Source: Geobacter sp. UBA4074 (GTDB lineage: Bacteria > Desulfobacterota > Desulfuromonadia > Geobacterales > Pseudopelobacteraceae). From it: 34,141 bases of DNA. This document shows, piece by piece, positions 1 to 7,886 of this stretch; within the stretch, counting starts at the first letter, position 1; each line of letters begins with the position of its first letter. The translations under genes and the position numbers were made by a program. The DNA lies in NCBI GenBank assembly GCA_002383415.1, contig DFYU01000095.1, positions 1,394 through 35,534 on the forward strand, in the 5' to 3' direction. A model generated the notes under the pieces. It saw nothing but the letters and a program-made list of their open reading frames with translations. It ran no database searches and was not told the origin of the DNA.

Positions 1-623
1 GGGTCGATGTAGATCATCTGCACCTGCCCGGCCATGGACTCCTTCTGCACCAGCGAGTTCATTACCAGCAGGCTGTCACCCGCCACCAACCGGTTGCTCC
101 ACCCCTTGTCGTGCCGGTAAAAATCAATGGCATCCCGCAGCGGCAGGTTTTCAAAGGGGGCCTCAAACAGGCCGGGCTGGACGAGCCTGACCTTTTTGCC
201 CTCTTTCAGATTGGCCCGCACCGCAGCCAGGATGCTCATCGGATCGATCCGCTCGTGGACGTGCAGCGAGACGGTATCCACCGCAAAACTTGTGCGCTCG
301 GCCTTGCCGGTCCAGGTGAGGTAGGGTGACTGCAGGCGCTTCAGCTCTTCCAGCGCCAGACGCATGGTGTCGTTGTCGCCCGAGGCCAGGGCGTCGTCGA
401 TCAGGGTCTCTATTGTTGATCGGGTTGAGTCGAATTGTAAGGACGGGTCGAGATGTGGGTCATAAGCCCAGACCGTTTGTGGCTGGGCCGGGTCGGTGGC
501 CTCGCTGACCACGCCGACCTCGGGGTTGTTCTTGCGGCGGTCGTCGTGGCGGTAGGAGATGATCTGGCTGGCTTCTCCGCTACGTGTTTTGGCCGAATCG
601 GTTGCTTTTTTCTGCCGAGCCAT
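1..623 (-). CDS. Type III-like site-specific DNA-methyltransferase (Mod), N-terminal part only
   Basis: The frame is open from the ATG at 623 to the left edge, giving about 207 residues, so this is the 5' part of a longer gene. The start is supported by GGAGG five bases upstream; an ATG at 637 is out of frame. The visible protein begins MARQKKATDSAK and ends GQVQMIYIDP at the edge, so the window cuts inside the DPPY catalytic motif (motif IV) of the adenine-N6 methylases of COG2189. The preceding NSLVQKESMAGQVQMIYIDP-type context is characteristic of large Mod proteins. Known members methylate adenine and usually pair with a Res-type helicase/nuclease gene, which would lie outside the window. 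It follows plsY by 44 bases on the same strand. The family is fairly secure; the specific restriction or defence role is inferred. Confidence 0.85.
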   Translation of the reverse strand, partial: MARQKKATDSAKTRSGEASQIISYRHDDRRKNNPEVGVVSEATDPAQPQTVWAYDPHLDPSLQFDSTRSTIETLIDDALASGDNDTMRLALEELKRLQSPYLTWTGKAERTSFAVDTVSLHVHERIDPMSILAAVRANLKEGKKVRLVQPGLFEAPFENLPLRDAIDFYRHDKGWSNRLVAGDSLLVMNSLVQKESMAGQVQMIYID

Positions 624-667
624 CGGTCCTCCAGCATAATCAGTTGAAAATGAAGCGGGATATCAGA

Positions 668-1249
668 CTACGCCTTGAACTTCGATTCGGTGCCGGCCAG
701 CAGCCGACTGATGTTAGCGTGGTGCTTGACGATCACGATCAATGAGATCAGGACCGTGGCCAGCAGCAGCTCGTTGGAATGGGGCCGCAAGAAGATGATC
801 AGCGGCATGACCGCAGCGGCCACGATGGAGCCCAGCGAGATGTAGCGCCAGACAGCCACCAACAGGATAAAGACCAGCAGGGCCCCCAATACCGCCAGCG
901 GCGCCAGGGCCAGGTAGACCCCCAGGGCGGTGGCAACGCCCTTGCCCCCCTTGAATCGCAGGAAGATGGAGAAGACATGGCCGCAGAAGGCGGCCAGAGC
1001 GACCGCAGCCTGCAGCGGCTCGCCCAGCCCCAGCTGCCAGGCCAGCATGACCGGCAGAAATCCCTTCAGACAATCGCCCAGCAGGGTCCAGATGCCCACC
1101 TTGCGGCCCACAGTGCGGTAGAGGTTGGTGGCGCCGATGTTGCCGCTACCCTCGTTGCGGACATCGATGCCGTACAGTTTGCCCAGCAACAGCCCGGTGG
1201 GAATGGAGCCCAGCAGGTAGGCTCCGGCAATCCAGAGTGCCGCGATCAT
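668..1249 (-). CDS. plsY: Acyl-phosphate:glycerol-3-phosphate acyltransferase PlsY
   Basis: This 193-residue inner-membrane protein transfers an acyl group from acyl-phosphate to glycerol-3-phosphate, the first step of phospholipid synthesis in most bacteria. Family signatures are visible: GSIPTG near residues 14-19, SGNIGATN at 35-42, and GHVFSIFLRFKGGKGVAT around 90-107, which contains the Gly/Lys-rich substrate-binding loop. Several hydrophobic segments fit the multi-pass topology and the length is normal. Its ATG overlaps the stop of the upstream bamD gene by four bases (ATGA), so the two are probably translationally coupled. The methyltransferase gene follows 44 bases downstream. The assignment is secure. 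Confidence 0.96.
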   Translation of the reverse strand: MIAALWIAGAYLLGSIPTGLLLGKLYGIDVRNEGSGNIGATNLYRTVGRKVGIWTLLGDCLKGFLPVMLAWQLGLGEPLQAAVALAAFCGHVFSIFLRFKGGKGVATALGVYLALAPLAVLGALLVFILLVAVWRYISLGSIVAAAVMPLIIFLRPHSNELLLATVLISLIVIVKHHANISRLLAGTESKFKA

Positions 1250-1992
1250 AGCTTTTCAGCCAGCAACTTGCGGGCATCCCCCAGGTAGCTGCTTTTGGGA
1301 TACTCGCGGATCAGGCGGCTCAAGGCGGTTTGGGCCTTGTCCTTCTGCTTAGTCTCGAGACTGGCCTTGGCCAGGTAGTAGAGGGTCTCGTCATGGCCGG
1401 TGTAGTCGGGGAATTGAATCAGGGCGCCTTCCAGCCGCCCGATGGCCGCCTGGTAGGCGTCGGTGCGATAGTAAAAACGGCCGACGTAGATCTCGTACTG
1501 GGCCAGCATGCCACGACATTCGGCGATCTTTTCCTGTACCTTGGGCACATATTCGGATTTGGGGTGCTGTTTGACAAAGGTCTCGAACAGGGCCAGCGCG
1601 TTTTTGACCGGCGTCTGGTCGGTGTCTATGCCGGTGATCAGGTTGTAGCTGGACAATGCCTGGCGGTAGAGGGCGAACTGGGCCAGATCATGGGTCGGAT
1701 GGAGCCGGCGGAAATCCTCGTAGGCAGCGCCGGCCTCGATATACTCGTTATCCAGGAAATAGGCGTTGGCGATGCCGATCTCGGCCTTGGCCATCAACTC
1801 AGGCTCGGGAAACTGCTCCTTGACCTGTTTCCAGTAGCCGATGGCTTCCTGATAGCGGCTTTTGGTGAAGGATGATTCGCCACGGGCGTACAGCTCCTGG
1901 GCGCTGGGGTCAGCGGTTGGTGTGCTGGCACAGCCGGAGAACAGTGGCAGGCAGATGGTAAGCAGGATCAGGCAATGACGGAGCAGCTTCAT
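1246..1992 (-). CDS. bamD: Outer-membrane assembly lipoprotein BamD (YfiO/ComL family)
   Basis: A 248-residue lipoprotein with a signal peptide and lipobox LFSGC, placing the lipidated Cys at residue 21. The mature part carries tetratricopeptide-type helices (for example ELYARGESSFTKSRYQEAI and YYLAKASLETKQKDKAQTAL) typical of BamD, the TPR subunit of the BAM complex that inserts beta-barrel proteins in the outer membrane. The start at 1992 is chosen because it begins the signal peptide (MKLLRHCLILL) and has AAGGAA upstream; a longer frame from 2058 would run into the preceding gene. It sits 19 bases after the FabMG-like gene and overlaps plsY by four bases. Family length is normal. An alternative is another periplasmic TPR lipoprotein such as a CpoB relative, but the layout fits BamD better. 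Confidence 0.88.
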   Translation of the reverse strand: MKLLRHCLILLTICLPLFSGCASTPTADPSAQELYARGESSFTKSRYQEAIGYWKQVKEQFPEPELMAKAEIGIANAYFLDNEYIEAGAAYEDFRRLHPTHDLAQFALYRQALSSYNLITGIDTDQTPVKNALALFETFVKQHPKSEYVPKVQEKIAECRGMLAQYEIYVGRFYYRTDAYQAAIGRLEGALIQFPDYTGHDETLYYLAKASLETKQKDKAQTALSRLIREYPKSSYLGDARKLLAEKL

Positions 1993-2011
1993 GGGAATTC
2001 CTTTTTTCTGG

Positions 2012-3340
2012 TTAGTCCAACAGGTCGGCGCCACGTTGATCGGCCACCAACTGTGCAATCAGGTCGTGGTTCAGCCAGACGGCTGCCTTCTGGCTGCTCC
2101 AGGAGCCCTGCACGATCAGGCGTCCGGTGGCCCGGAACACCAGTCGGGACAGCTCGGCGCAGACCAGTTGCTTTTGGTCGCGGTGCAGGGCCATCAGGCG
2201 GTTTGAGGTGGCCAGCATCAGTTCCATCTGTTCTTTGGTTGAGTGTTGGGGCCAGCCGCTGAACTCCAGTGAATCGTTGATCAGCGGGTTGGTCAGGTAG
2301 GCGTCGGCCTCGGCCAGCAGGCCGGCCAGGGTGGTGCCATCCTGCAGCAGCTCTGCGCAGCGTTGCTCAAGGGGAGCAGCGTCAGCGCCAACTGCGTTGC
2401 GTACCGAGTGCAGCAGCGGGTAAAGCGACAGCTCAACCCCCAGGAACAGGGCGCTGGAGTTGGTCTGGATCTCTGGGCAGTTGAAGACGGTGGCGTTGAC
2501 CCCCTGTTGGCGTGCCTCGGCCGCGATATCTTCCAGCCGCATCTTGGCAAAGCCTTGCAGGTAGGGGGTGTAGGACTGCCAGTGGTATTCGCCGTTCAAC
2601 AGGATGCCGGTGCCGTGGTAGCCGTAGGCGGTGTAGGCCACCTTGCCGCCGCCTGCGGTTACGCGCTGGCGCAGGCTGGCCGTGCCGTCCAGCAGGTAGC
2701 GGAAGGTGTCGGCGGTCACTTCATTGAAGCTGGCATCGCATAGTTGACCAACGCCACTCTGCCAGAACGGCTCCGAAGGCAGGTACTTGTCGCCGGTGCC
2801 CTTGAATACGCGGTTCAACAGGGGCATGAAGAAGCGGGCCCGGGGGATGCCGCCGGCCATGGTGTGGGCAAACAGCAGGTTGGCCCCGGCCGGTATGCGG
2901 CGTTCAAGTTCAGTGGCCAGTTGGGCCACGTTGGCGGTGAAGCGTGCCTGGCCGGCAGTCTGGGCCTTGGCTATGAACTCGGCGGAAAAGCTGACCTGTT
3001 GCCACTCGTCCGGCTTGGCCTTTTTGAGTTGCTCGGCTATCGAAGGCTGGCCGTCCGGGGTCTCCATATCAAAACCGGCCTCCAGCGGGATGTTGATGAT
3101 GCTGGCTCCCAGCAGCGCTTCGGCCTCAGCCAGTTCTTCGGCGGTCAGCGGGCGCAGGGTGCCGTCGCTGTCACGGCGGCCCACGGTGGTGCCGATGACG
3201 GTCATGCCCAGCCGCTTGGCTTCTTCCACCAAGCCGTTGGCGTAGCCCCGTCCGAACAATTCGCCGAACAACACCAGGACATCACCGGTAGTATAGCCGG
3301 GTACGGGCGGCAGGGCGGTCAAGGGGCGGTAATCAGACAT
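2012..3340 (-). CDS. FabMG-like enoyl-ACP reductase family protein (putative NAD(P)-dependent oxidoreductase)
   Basis: A 442-residue soluble protein. I recognise the overall sequence as the family annotated as enoyl-ACP reductase FabMG, found in Geobacter relatives; this is from memory and not checked. The N-terminus has a Rossmann-like beta-alpha start (GDVLVLFGELFGRGYANGLV, then MTVIGTTVGR) consistent with nucleotide binding. A Tyr-rich segment (VAYTAYGYHGTG) might hold the catalytic Tyr. If the name is right it would reduce enoyl-ACP in fatty-acid synthesis, which fits the neighbouring phospholipid gene plsY. The start at 3340 (MSDYRPL) has GGAGGATT upstream and is preferred to an in-frame TTG at 3355. 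It leads a run with bamD, plsY and possibly the methyltransferase. Function is tentative. Confidence 0.72.
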   Translation of the reverse strand: MSDYRPLTALPPVPGYTTGDVLVLFGELFGRGYANGLVEEAKRLGMTVIGTTVGRRDSDGTLRPLTAEELAEAEALLGASIINIPLEAGFDMETPDGQPSIAEQLKKAKPDEWQQVSFSAEFIAKAQTAGQARFTANVAQLATELERRIPAGANLLFAHTMAGGIPRARFFMPLLNRVFKGTGDKYLPSEPFWQSGVGQLCDASFNEVTADTFRYLLDGTASLRQRVTAGGGKVAYTAYGYHGTGILLNGEYHWQSYTPYLQGFAKMRLEDIAAEARQQGVNATVFNCPEIQTNSSALFLGVELSLYPLLHSVRNAVGADAAPLEQRCAELLQDGTTLAGLLAEADAYLTNPLINDSLEFSGWPQHSTKEQMELMLATSNRLMALHRDQKQLVCAELSRLVFRATGRLIVQGSWSSQKAAVWLNHDLIAQLVADQRGADLLD

Positions 3341-3494
3341 GGAATCCTCCAGCAAACAGATTTCTGAGATGTGAAAATAAAGCGTTTTTGTAGCATGAAG
3401 CAGGGTGGCTTGGGAACAGAAAACAGGGGTGGGCGATCAGGAGATGACACCCCGCTACCTACGTGCTAGTCTGCGTCAGCAGGGAGCGAGAGCT

Positions 3495-4505
3495 ATGGAT
3501 ACCGATTTGATCATGTTGGGCCACGGCAGTGGGGGCACCTTAAGTCATCAGTTGCTGGATGAACTGGTGGTGCCGACCATTTCGGGGTTGACGGCCAATC
3601 AGCAGAACGATGCCGCCCTGCTGCAGGCCGGTACCAGCCGGCTGGCCTTCACCACCGACGGCTACGTGGTGGACCCGTTACGTTTCCCCGGTGGCAGCAT
3701 CGGTTCGCTGGCGGTGCATGGCACGGTTAACGACCTGGCCATGATCGGCGCCCGTCCGTTGTGGCTCTCCTGTGGGCTGATCATCGAGGAAGGTTTCAGT
3801 CGCCGGGAGTTGGCTGACCTGCTGGCTGACCTGCGGCGGGCAGCTGATCGGGCCTGTGTGCAGGTGGTGACCGGTGACACCAAGGTGGTCCCCCGCGGCA
3901 AGGCTGACCGCTTGTTCATCACCACCAGCGGGGTGGGGCTACTGGAGCATGACTTGGAGATCCACGGCGCCAATGCCAGGCCGGGTGATTGCATCATCCT
4001 GTCCGGCAGTGCCGGCGATCACGGCATGGCGGTGCTGGCTGCCCGGGAAGGGTTGGATGCCGGGGGATTGCAGAGCGATTCGGCCCCGTTGTGGGGATTG
4101 GTGGCGGCGCTGCTGAAAACGGCCGGGGACGGGCTGCATGTGTTGCGCGACCCGACCCGGGGTGGTATTGCCACCACCCTCAAGGAGATCGCCATCCAAT
4201 CGGGTGTGCTGCTGACCATCGAAGAGGCCGCCATTCCGGTCAAATCCCAGGTACGGGGATTGTGCGACATGCTGGGGCTTGATCCGCTGTATGTGGCCAA
4301 CGAAGGCAAGTTGCTGGCCTTTGTGGCGCCGGAGGTTGCAGAGACGGCGCTGGAGGCGCTGCAGCGGCTGCCGTTGGGGCGCGATGCTGCGATTATCGGT
4401 CGGGTGGAGCAGGGTGAGCCGGGCCGGGTGCGGATGCGGACCAGTGTTGGCGGGATGCGGATGATTGAGATGCTGGCGGGGGAGCAACTTCCCCGCATCT
4501 GTTGA
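3495..4505 (+). CDS. hypE: Hydrogenase maturation protein HypE
   Basis: A 336-residue ATP-dependent dehydratase that converts the carbamoyl group delivered by HypF into a thiocyanate on its own C-terminal Cys, the source of the CN ligands of the NiFe active-site iron. Seen in the sequence: the N-terminal GHGSGG motif, the AIRS/PurM-type ATP-binding segment (TDGYVVDPL, then VHGTVNDLAMIGARP), GDTKVVPRGKAD, DPTRGGIATTLKEIA, and a protein that ends PRIC, with the essential terminal Cys336. The ATG at 3495 is chosen because GGGAG lies eight bases upstream; the open frame begins earlier but adds atypical sequence. No other hyp gene is in the window. It is the maturation partner expected for the hydrogenase encoded at 17897-21729. 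Confidence 0.96.
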   Translation: MDTDLIMLGHGSGGTLSHQLLDELVVPTISGLTANQQNDAALLQAGTSRLAFTTDGYVVDPLRFPGGSIGSLAVHGTVNDLAMIGARPLWLSCGLIIEEGFSRRELADLLADLRRAADRACVQVVTGDTKVVPRGKADRLFITTSGVGLLEHDLEIHGANARPGDCIILSGSAGDHGMAVLAAREGLDAGGLQSDSAPLWGLVAALLKTAGDGLHVLRDPTRGGIATTLKEIAIQSGVLLTIEEAAIPVKSQVRGLCDMLGLDPLYVANEGKLLAFVAPEVAETALEALQRLPLGRDAAIIGRVEQGEPGRVRMRTSVGGMRMIEMLAGEQLPRIC

Positions 4506-4517
4506 GAGGTTTCGACT

Positions 4518-5003
4518 ATGGCCAAGGAAAAGACACCGGTCACTGCGGCGGTGCGAGCCCTGCGGGCAGCCGGGGTGGGCTTCAGCGATCACCTGTACAA
4601 CTATGAGGAGAAGGGCGGCACGGCGGTCTCGTCGCGGGAGCTGGGGGTCGATGAGCACTGCGTGATCAAGACCCTGGTGATGGAGAATGACGCCAAACAA
4701 CCGCTGATTGTGCTGATGCACGGCGATCGTCAGGTCTCAACCAAGGAGCTGGCCCGTCAGATCGGCGCCCGTTCGGTGGAGCCCTGCCGACCTGAGGCGG
4801 CCCAGAAACATACCGGCTACCTGGTGGGCGGCACCTCGCCCTTTGGCGTCCGGCGTCAGATGCCGGTCTATGTGGAAGAGTCGATTTTGTCGCTGCCGCT
4901 GATCTATCTTAACGGCGGCAAGCGGGGCTATCTGGTGGGGCTCACTCCGGCAGAACTGCAGCGCGTCTTGCAGCCAACCCCGGTGCGGGTTGCTATCGTA
5001 TGA
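4518..5003 (+). CDS. ybaK: Cys-tRNA(Pro) deacylase, YbaK/EbsC family
   Basis: A 161-residue member of the YbaK/ProX trans-editing family, which hydrolyses Cys-tRNA(Pro) formed by mischarging of prolyl-tRNA synthetase. Characteristic features are the N-terminal TPVTAAVRALRAAGVGFSDH start, VIKTLVME (carrying the conserved Lys), KELARQIGARSVEPC, and the C-terminal GGTSPFGVR(R) and YLNGGKRGYLVGL segments. The length is typical of the single-domain family. It starts 12 bases after hypE and the DUF815 gene follows 19 bases later, so the three are likely one transcript, with no obvious functional link to hydrogenase maturation. Confidence 0.93.
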   Translation: MAKEKTPVTAAVRALRAAGVGFSDHLYNYEEKGGTAVSSRELGVDEHCVIKTLVMENDAKQPLIVLMHGDRQVSTKELARQIGARSVEPCRPEAAQKHTGYLVGGTSPFGVRRQMPVYVEESILSLPLIYLNGGKRGYLVGLTPAELQRVLQPTPVRVAIV

Positions 5004-5022
5004 AACAGGAGGGGAGCCGTCG

Positions 5023-5922
5023 ATGCCGTTAATGACCCTTGACAAGGAGATGGTTGAGCAGCTGCGCCGGGTGTTGAACGCGGTGGAGCAGATCCTGCCC
5101 CGGCCGGTGCCGGAGGTGGACTGGTCCGTGACCCACGCCGCCAACTGGCGTCGCCGGGCCGCCAGCGGTTACCTGGACCCGGTGCCGGAGATCGAATCGA
5201 TGCAGCTGGATGACCTGCTGGGGATCGACGAGCAGAAGCGGGTGGTGGAACAGAATACCCGGCAGTTTCTGGCCGGTGCGCCGGCCAACAACGTGCTGTT
5301 GTGGGGGACCCGCGGCACTGGCAAGTCGTCGCTGGTGCGGGCCCTGCTGCACAGCTACGCTCCCCAGGGGTTGCGGGTGATCCAGGTGGACAAGGACGAC
5401 CTGGTGCACCTGCCGGCCATGGTTGACCTGATCAAACGTCAGCCGTACCGCTTCATCCTGTTTTCCGACGATGTCTCCTTCGAGACCGGCGAATCCAGCT
5501 ACAAGATGCTGAAAAGCGCCCTGGACGGCTCGGTCTACGCCCCGCCGGAGAACGTGCTGATCTACGTCACCTCCAATCGCCGGCACCTGCTGCCGGAGTA
5601 CGAGAGCGACAACCGCGGCGCCATGCTGGTCAACAACGAGATCCATCACGGCGAGGCGGTGGAGGAGAAGATCTCGCTCTCCGGTCGGTTTGGGCTGTGG
5701 GTCGGCTTTCATCCCTTCAGTCAGGATCAGTTTCTGGAGGTAACCCGTCAGTGGGTGGAACGGATGGCAGCCCGGCATGGCCTGCAGGGGCTCTGGAACG
5801 AGGAGGCGCGGCAGGCGGCCATTCTCTGGTGTCGTCAGAAGGGGGATAACAGCGGTCGGATTGCCCTGCAGTTCGCCAACCATTGGGTGGGCAGCTGCAT
5901 GATGCAGCGCAGGGAGAGCTAG
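5023..5922 (+). CDS. DUF815 family AAA-type ATPase
   Basis: A 299-residue ATPase of the DUF815/COG2607 family. The Walker A motif GTRGTGKSS lies at residues 95-103 and a Walker B-like strand RFILFSDD at about 143-150, with a later VLIYVTSNRRHL sensor-like strand. The N-terminal 60 residues precede the LDDLLGID entry to the AAA core. The family is widespread but its cellular role is not established. ATG at 5023 has AGGAGGGG upstream; an in-frame earlier start at 4990 would overlap ybaK. It ends three bases before the arm of a strong terminator. The family call is secure; no function is claimed. Confidence 0.88.
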   Translation: MPLMTLDKEMVEQLRRVLNAVEQILPRPVPEVDWSVTHAANWRRRAASGYLDPVPEIESMQLDDLLGIDEQKRVVEQNTRQFLAGAPANNVLLWGTRGTGKSSLVRALLHSYAPQGLRVIQVDKDDLVHLPAMVDLIKRQPYRFILFSDDVSFETGESSYKMLKSALDGSVYAPPENVLIYVTSNRRHLLPEYESDNRGAMLVNNEIHHGEAVEEKISLSGRFGLWVGFHPFSQDQFLEVTRQWVERMAARHGLQGLWNEEARQAAILWCRQKGDNSGRIALQFANHWVGSCMMQRRES

Positions 5923-5924
5923 AA

Positions 5925-5957
5925 ACAACGGCCGGGACGATCTGTCCCGGCCGTTGT
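5925..5957. terminator. Bidirectional intrinsic terminator between convergent genes
   Basis: A perfect 14-bp inverted repeat (ACAACGGCCGGGAC and its complement, 5925-5938 and 5944-5957) with a five-base loop GATCT. It lies between the convergent DUF815 gene and the SulP gene, which ends at 5962. Short A and T runs flank the stem (AAA on the left, TTT just after on the right), so it could end transcripts from both sides. Confidence 0.88.
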
Positions 5958-5961
5958 CCGT

Positions 5962-7677
5962 TTACACCGGCGCTTCGGCCAGCCCTTGGGCGGCCTCATC
6001 ACCCACACCGCCAAACCGCTCGTAGATCTCCTCGGCCCGGCTCAAGGCCGAACGGATGTTGGGCAGGATGTTGCGGGCGCCGATCACCTTGGGCAGCGAG
6101 GTGTAAATCAGCCGCTTGGGCTGGCCGCGGCTGCCGCACAACAGCAGGGTGCGGCCCGAGGCGTGCAGCCGTTCGCGGAACTGTTCGATGGCATGCAGAC
6201 CGGTGGCGTCCAGGGCGGTCATGAAGCGCAGCCGCAGGATCACGATCGGCTGCAGGTCGTCGAGCTTGTCGGTCAGCTGGTTCATCTTTTCTGCGGCGCC
6301 GAACAACAGCGGCCCCTGAATATGGAACATGCTGACATAGTGGGGGATGTTGTGGTCCTGGATGATGTGGGCCCGTGCCTTCTCGATGTTCTCGGCGGTC
6401 AGGCGGGCCACCACCGTGGTACGGGAGACCTGATAGATGTAGAGCAGGGCCGCCAGCACCATGCCCACCTCCACGGCAATGGTCAGATCGGCCACCACCG
6501 TCAGGGCGAAGGTGATCAGCCAGACGGCGATATCCTTGCGATCTTGCCTCAGTATCATCGGAATCTCGCGCCATTCCCCCATGTTGTAAGCCACCACAAA
6601 CAGCACTGCCGCCAGCACGCCCAAGGGGATGAACTTGGCCAACGGCGCGGCAAACAGGATGATCGCCAGCAGCGTCAGCGCGTGGATAATGCCGGCCATG
6701 GGGGAACGGGCGCCGGAGCGGATGTTGGTGGCGGTGCGGGCAATGGCCCCGGTGACCGGGATGCCGCCGAACAGCGGCACGGTCAGGTTGGCAACGCCCT
6801 GTGCCACCAGCTCCACATTGGAGTTGTGGCGGTCGCCGCTCATCGAGTCGGCAACAACGGCTGACAGCAGACTTTCCAGGGCGGCCAGCAGGGCGACGGT
6901 CATGGCTGCGGGCAAGAGCGGTATGATCAGGTCGGCCCGCAGCTGCGGTACCTGCAGCGGCGGCAGGCCGGTGGGAATACCGCCGAAGCGGCTGCCGATG
7001 GTCTCCACCGGGACGTTGAACAGGGCCACAGCAGCGGTGGCCAGCAACAGTGCCACGATGGAGCCGGGCACCTTGCGGGTGATGCGGGGCATGATCAGGA
7101 TCAAGAGCAACGAGCTGGAGGCCAGACCGATGGTGACCGGGCTGAGGCTGCCGATGTGCTCGCCGATGAAGCGCATCCGTTCGATGAACTCGCTGGGCAC
7201 CGGGGCGCTGGTGGCCAGACCCAGGAAGTCCTTGATCTGGGTGGAGGCGATCAGCACGGCGATGCCGTTGGTAAAGCCGATCACCACCGGGCGTGGGATG
7301 AACTTGACCGCGTTGCCCAGGCCGGTCAGCCCCAGGAAGATCAGGATCATGCCGGCCATCATGGTCACCATCAGCAGGCCGGAGAGGCCGTGTTCGGCGA
7401 TGATGGCGGCAATCACCACCACAAAGGCGCCGGTGGGGCCGCCGATCTGAGTGCGGGAGCCGCCTAAGGCCGAGATCAGGAAGCCGGCGATTACAGCGGT
7501 GTAGATGCCGGCCTGGGGGGTGACCCCGGAGGAGATGCCGAAGGCCATGGCCAAGGGCAGGGCCACCAGGCCGACGGTCAGGCCGGCGGTCAGGTCAGCG
7601 GTGAAATCGCTGCGGGAATAGGTTTTCAATGCCTCGATTGACTTGGGGATCCAGCGGGAGATTTGCTGCCGTTTCAT
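5962..7677 (-). CDS. SulP-family inorganic anion transporter with C-terminal STAS domain
   Basis: A 571-residue inner-membrane transporter of the SLC26/SulP family. The N-terminal approximately 400 residues form many hydrophobic segments with the family signatures DFTADLTAGLTVGLVALPLAMAF and SGVTPQAGIYTAVIAGF. The C-terminal approximately 130 residues are a soluble STAS domain (VSMFHIQGPLLFGAAEKM, then VILRLRFMTALDATG). Family members carry sulfate, bicarbonate, dicarboxylates or other anions, usually with Na+ or H+; the substrate cannot be read from the sequence. The start at 7677 has AAGGAG upstream. It is a single-gene unit transcribed away from the Ehr operon and ended by the terminator at 5925-5957. 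Confidence 0.94.
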   Translation of the reverse strand: MKRQQISRWIPKSIEALKTYSRSDFTADLTAGLTVGLVALPLAMAFGISSGVTPQAGIYTAVIAGFLISALGGSRTQIGGPTGAFVVVIAAIIAEHGLSGLLMVTMMAGMILIFLGLTGLGNAVKFIPRPVVIGFTNGIAVLIASTQIKDFLGLATSAPVPSEFIERMRFIGEHIGSLSPVTIGLASSSLLLILIMPRITRKVPGSIVALLLATAAVALFNVPVETIGSRFGGIPTGLPPLQVPQLRADLIIPLLPAAMTVALLAALESLLSAVVADSMSGDRHNSNVELVAQGVANLTVPLFGGIPVTGAIARTATNIRSGARSPMAGIIHALTLLAIILFAAPLAKFIPLGVLAAVLFVVAYNMGEWREIPMILRQDRKDIAVWLITFALTVVADLTIAVEVGMVLAALLYIYQVSRTTVVARLTAENIEKARAHIIQDHNIPHYVSMFHIQGPLLFGAAEKMNQLTDKLDDLQPIVILRLRFMTALDATGLHAIEQFRERLHASGRTLLLCGSRGQPKRLIYTSLPKVIGARNILPNIRSALSRAEEIYERFGGVGDEAAQGLAEAPV

Positions 7678-7710
7678 GGTGTGGGGGCTCCTTTATGCCA
7701 ACTGGCCTTT

Positions 7711-7739
7711 GTGTTACACCCTGCAAAACGGTTTGGCAA
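7711..7739 (-). promoter_or_regulatory. Candidate sigma-70 promoter of the SulP gene
   Basis: On the minus strand TTGCCA (7734-7739) is separated by 17 bases from TAACAC (7711-7716), which would place the transcript start near 7704, 27 bases before the SulP ATG. The -35 box matches the consensus well but the -10 box is poor. Confidence 0.35.
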
Positions 7740-7745
7740 TACCCA

Positions 7746-7821
7746 AATCCGTTGTGCAGTAAAACAATGTTCATTTGTGGTTGTGTTTTGCAGCGGATTG
7801 GCGTACAAACGGACCTGTACG
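7746..7821. other. Dyads in the divergent SulP/Ehr intergenic region
   Basis: Two dyads sit in the 209-base gap between the divergent SulP and Ehr genes. One is CGTACA-N8-TGTACG at 7802-7807 and 7816-7821, with operator-like geometry. The other is a weaker nested pair, AATCCG/CGGATT (7746-7751, 7794-7799) enclosing AAAAC/GTTTT (7761-7765, 7785-7789), which could form a hairpin. I could not find a convincing -35/-10 or -24/-12 pair for the Ehr operon, so the promoter is not assigned. The rest of the gap shows nothing recognisable. Confidence 0.35.
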
Positions 7822-7886
7822 AGCAGTTTTATTGATTTTGCAAAGCTTGATAACAGTGGGCTGGCTTCATCTGTCAGGGGTGTGGA

